Source: Thiomonas sp. (GTDB lineage Bacteria; Pseudomonadota; Gammaproteobacteria; Burkholderiales; Burkholderiaceae_C). Taken from it: a stretch of DNA of 6,838 nucleotides. Position 1 is the stretch's first letter. Each line of letters starts with the position of its first letter. Below the pieces are notes generated by a model. It had not been told where the DNA came from and searched no databases. It saw only the letters and a program-made list of their open reading frames with translations. Positions 4,645-6,838 of this stretch are shown piece by piece. Both the position numbers and the translations under genes were made by a program. The DNA is taken from the NCBI GenBank assembly GCA_027451915.1, contig DAIDHU010000556.1:1-6838 (forward strand). The letters are read 5' to 3'.

Positions 4645-5191
4645 TTCGCGCCGCCGCCTCGCAGCCGCCTGCGCCGGCTTCACGCTGCTGGAGATCCTGG
4701 CGGCGGTGTTCATCATGGCGCTGCTGACCTCGCTGGCCGCGCTGGCACTGCCCGGGGGCAACGACGAACTGGCGCGCACCGAGGCCCAGCGCCTGGCCGC
4801 GCTGTTCGACACGGCTCGCGAACAGGCGGCCGCCTTGTCCATGCCGGTGGCCTGGGCGGCCGGACCCGATGGCTATGCCTTCCTGCGGCCCTCGGCACGC
4901 GGCTGGGTGCCGCTGCGGCAGGCTCCGCTATCGCCGCGGGCCTGGGGCTGGCTGGACCTCGCCGGCCCCGGCTCCGCCATCCCACACGCTCCCGGCACGA
5001 CCTGGTATGCGGGCCAGGTGCGCATCCGGGTGCTGGGCGGTGGAGGCGCGCTGGGGGCCTCCCCTGGCTGGCTGGTGTTCGGCGCCGAACCGGTATCGCA
5101 GCCCATGCGCGTGGAGCTGGACACCGGCAGGCTTCGCCTGAGCGTGGCCAGCGACGGCGCGCAGCCCTTCGAGGTCCGCGAACAGCGCTGA
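4619..5191 (+). CDS. gspH: Type II secretion system minor pseudopilin GspH
   Basis: Encodes 190 residues. The leader M1-G20 ends in ACAG and is followed by FTLLE, so it has the prepilin-peptidase site with Glu at +5. The next 20 residues (AAVFIMALLTSLAALALP) form the membrane helix. The body includes a LARTEAQRLAALFDTAREQAAALSM-type helix (about residues 51-75), common to GspH/FimT minor pseudopilins, then beta-rich sequence ending in RLRLSVASDGAQPF. GspH is thought to connect the tip complex to the GspG shaft. The ATG at 4619 overlaps the end of gspG by 26 bases and is preceded by a GGCGAGGG ribosome-binding site inside gspG, so the start is well supported and translation is probably coupled. 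It is 19 bases upstream of gspI. Confidence 0.9.
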   Translation: MPTSAAGSSSRRRLAAACAGFTLLEILAAVFIMALLTSLAALALPGGNDELARTEAQRLAALFDTAREQAAALSMPVAWAAGPDGYAFLRPSARGWVPLRQAPLSPRAWGWLDLAGPGSAIPHAPGTTWYAGQVRIRVLGGGGALGASPGWLVFGAEPVSQPMRVELDTGRLRLSVASDGAQPFEVREQR

Positions 5192-5210
5192 GCCGCTGGT
5201 CCATCGCCCC

Positions 5211-5630
5211 ATGACCCCGCTGCAGCCAACCCCCGGGCTCGCTCGCCCGCCGCGGTGTATCGACGCTCCGCGCCCGCGAAGGGCCGGGTTCACCCTGCTG
5301 GAGGTGCTGGTCGCGCTGGTGGTGGTTTCGCTGGCGCTGCTGGCCGCGCTGCGCGCCGGCGGGGGACTGCAGGATGACGCCGAGCGCTACCGCGAATCGG
5401 TGCTGGCCGAACAATGCGCCCAGAACTACCTGGTGGAGCAGAGGCTGCGCCAGAACTTCGTCGGCACGGGGGTGCACGTGCAGGCCTGCACCCAGGCCGA
5501 CCGCTCCTTCACCCTTCGCACCGACGTGCAGCCCACCCCCAACCCCAATTTCCGGCGCGTCGACCTGAGCGTGCTCGACGCCTCGGGCTGGGCGGCGTGG
5601 AAAGTGGTGGCCATCGTCTGGAACCAGTGA
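5211..5630 (+). CDS. gspI: Type II secretion system minor pseudopilin GspI
   Basis: Encodes 139 residues, normal for GspI, which with GspJ and GspK forms the tip of the pseudopilus and starts its assembly. The cleavage site is ...RRAG-FTLLE with Glu at +5, followed by VLVALVVVSLALLAALRAG as the membrane helix. Further on are NYLVEQRLRQNF and the closing VVAIVWNQ, which fit the family pattern. The leader is long (26 residues, Pro/Arg-rich). No other in-frame start lies between ATG 5211 and the cleavage site, so either this long leader is real or a non-standard start is used. The stop TGA (5628-5630) shares its final A with the gspJ start. Confidence 0.92.
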   Translation: MTPLQPTPGLARPPRCIDAPRPRRAGFTLLEVLVALVVVSLALLAALRAGGGLQDDAERYRESVLAEQCAQNYLVEQRLRQNFVGTGVHVQACTQADRSFTLRTDVQPTPNPNFRRVDLSVLDASGWAAWKVVAIVWNQ

Positions 5631-6349
5631 TGCGCCTCCCACCGCCCCCGTCGCGCGCGGCCGCCGCGCGCCAGCGCGGATTCACGCTGCTGGAGATGCT
5701 GGTGGCCGCCTTCATCATGGCCATCGTCGCCGGCCTGGGCTGGCGCGGACTCGACAGCGTGGCCCGCTCGCGCGACGACGCCGCGCAACGCATGCGGGCG
5801 GGCACGCAGCTGCAGCTGGCCATGCAGCAAATGGATGACGACCTGGCCGAGGCCAGCGACGGCGGAGACCTGCTCCCGGCCGTGAGCCAATCCGGCCAAG
5901 GAGACCTGCTGATCGTGCGCCGCGTGGGGGTCGCGCTGGGCTCGGACCTGCGCGCCTCGCCGCAGGCACCGTCGCCGCTGTCCGGCGCGCTGCTGGTGGT
6001 GCGCTGGGGGGTGCGCGACGGGCGCCTGATGCGCTGGGCCAGCCCGCCGCAGCTGGCGCGCGCCGGCCTGGTGCAGGCCATGCGCCAGCCCGTTGGAGCC
6101 CCTGTCGTGCTGCTCGACGGCGTCGCGTCCATGCACATGCTGGTGTACCGCTTCGCCGGCAACGGACTGCAAAGCCAGTCGGGCGCCTGGGTCAATCTGT
6201 ACACCGCGGCCGATGGGGAACAAAGCGGCAACAACCCGCTGCTGGCGCAATTGCGCACCCCCGGAGGCCTGCGCCTGAGCCTGGTCATGGTGGCCCCGCA
6301 AATGCACGGCCCCATCGAGCGCGAGTTCCTGCTGGAGAACCGGGGATGA
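5630..6349 (+). CDS. gspJ: Type II secretion system minor pseudopilin GspJ
   Basis: Encodes 239 residues. The leader M1-G17 (Pro-rich then RQRG) is followed by FTLLE with Glu at +5, and by LVAAFIMAIVAGLGWRG as membrane helix. The family features QLQLAMQQMDDDLAEA and GDLLIVRRVG follow, then beta-sheet sequence with LLVVRWGVRDGRLMRW and a C-terminal EREFLLENRG. GspJ pairs with GspI and GspK in the pseudopilus tip. Its ATG overlaps the gspI stop by one base (TGATG), and its own stop overlaps the gspK start (ATGA). Both arrangements suggest translational coupling with equal, low production of the tip proteins. Confidence 0.93.
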   Translation: MRLPPPPSRAAAARQRGFTLLEMLVAAFIMAIVAGLGWRGLDSVARSRDDAAQRMRAGTQLQLAMQQMDDDLAEASDGGDLLPAVSQSGQGDLLIVRRVGVALGSDLRASPQAPSPLSGALLVVRWGVRDGRLMRWASPPQLARAGLVQAMRQPVGAPVVLLDGVASMHMLVYRFAGNGLQSQSGAWVNLYTAADGEQSGNNPLLAQLRTPGGLRLSLVMVAPQMHGPIEREFLLENRG

Positions 6350-6838
6350 GGGGACGCCGCGACCACCGCGACCAGCCGCCCCCCCGCGCCGCGCAGCGAG
6401 GCGCGGCGCTGATCACCGCGCTGCTGCTGGCGGCGCTCAGCGCGGTGATGGTCTCGGGCATGCTGTGGCGCGAATGGGGCGCGATCCAGCGCGAGCAGGC
6501 CGCGCGGGAAAGCGAGCAGGCCCGCTGGCTGCTGCGCGGTGCGGTCGACTGGGCGCGCCTGATTCTCAACGAGGCTGCGCGCAACTCACCGGTGGTGGCG
6601 CTGGACCAGCCCTGGTCCGTGCCCCTGGCGGAAGCCGACCTGGGCAGTTTCCTGGCGGCCGGACAGGGAAGCACGCTCGGGCATGTGTGGCTGGAAGGCC
6701 GCATCGAGGACGCGCAAAGCCGCTTCAACCTCAGCGACCTGGTGCAGTTCGGCAAACCCTGGCCGGCCGGGATCGAGGTGCTGCAGCGCCTGTGCTCGGG
6801 ACTGGGCCTGTCGCCGGCGCTGGCGGGCCAGATCGCAC
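6346..6838 (+). CDS. gspK: Type II secretion system minor pseudopilin GspK, N-terminal part
   Basis: The frame is open from ATG 6346 to the window end, giving 164 residues of a protein usually about 300 long. The leader M1-G19 ends in QRG and is followed by AALITALLLAALSAVMVSG. This is the GspK pattern, with Thr rather than Glu at +5, so it is expected to sit first at the tip rather than be recruited like the other pseudopilins. The stretch QARWLLRGAVDWARLIL (about 58-74) and IEDAQSRFNLSDL (120-132) are characteristic of the family. The start overlaps the gspJ stop as ATGA. The 3' end, and probably gspL/gspM/gspN, lie beyond the window; that continuation is inferred. Confidence 0.93.
   Translation, partial: MRGRRDHRDQPPPRAAQRGAALITALLLAALSAVMVSGMLWREWGAIQREQAARESEQARWLLRGAVDWARLILNEAARNSPVVALDQPWSVPLAEADLGSFLAAGQGSTLGHVWLEGRIEDAQSRFNLSDLVQFGKPWPAGIEVLQRLCSGLGLSPALAGQIA

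Noticed and set aside
1..6838. CRISPR arrays, tRNA/rRNA genes, transposases, phage or toxin-antitoxin modules
   Set aside because: No regularly spaced repeats, tRNA-like folds, insertion-sequence ends or matching proteins were seen; the content is core chromosomal.

Overview
The window is about 6.8 kb of very GC-rich, densely coding chromosomal DNA. A trimeric porin ending in ...RHQF, a Coq7-type ubiquinone hydroxylase, a YhfA-like OsmC protein, a two-ACT-domain IlvA and a type II secretion pseudopilin operon together point to a betaproteobacterium. Burkholderiales is most likely. This rests on protein character and gene mix; no species can be named from the sequence alone.

Layout. Positions 1-231 hold the 3' end of an outer-membrane porin gene, closed by a textbook intrinsic terminator at 286-311. 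coq7 (419-1096, +) follows and converges on an osmC/yhfA-like gene (1125-1571, -). The 381-bp gap 1572-1952 is the most interesting part. It carries a candidate sigma-70 promoter (1758-1786), a predicted ~90-nt small RNA (about 1793-1882) with two CUCCUCC anti-Shine-Dalgarno motifs and a strong 10-bp terminator, and then a short region with a weak promoter for ilvA. ilvA (1953-3494, +) encodes biosynthetic threonine dehydratase. It converges, 22 bp apart, on gspC (3517-4116, -). Divergent from gspC runs gspG-gspH-gspI-gspJ-gspK (4201 to beyond the window end, +), with tight spacing and overlapping start/stop codons.

How the genes fit together. The right half is part of a general (type II) secretion system. 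GspC is the inner-membrane connector to the secretin, GspG is the major pseudopilin, and GspH/I/J/K are minor pseudopilins; I, J and K make the pseudopilus tip. All four complete pseudopilins carry a basic leader ending in Gly followed by Phe and a Glu at +5, so they are prepilin-peptidase substrates. GspK shows its family's usual lack of Glu+5. The left half consists of unrelated housekeeping genes. The most likely undescribed element is the anti-SD small RNA upstream of ilvA.
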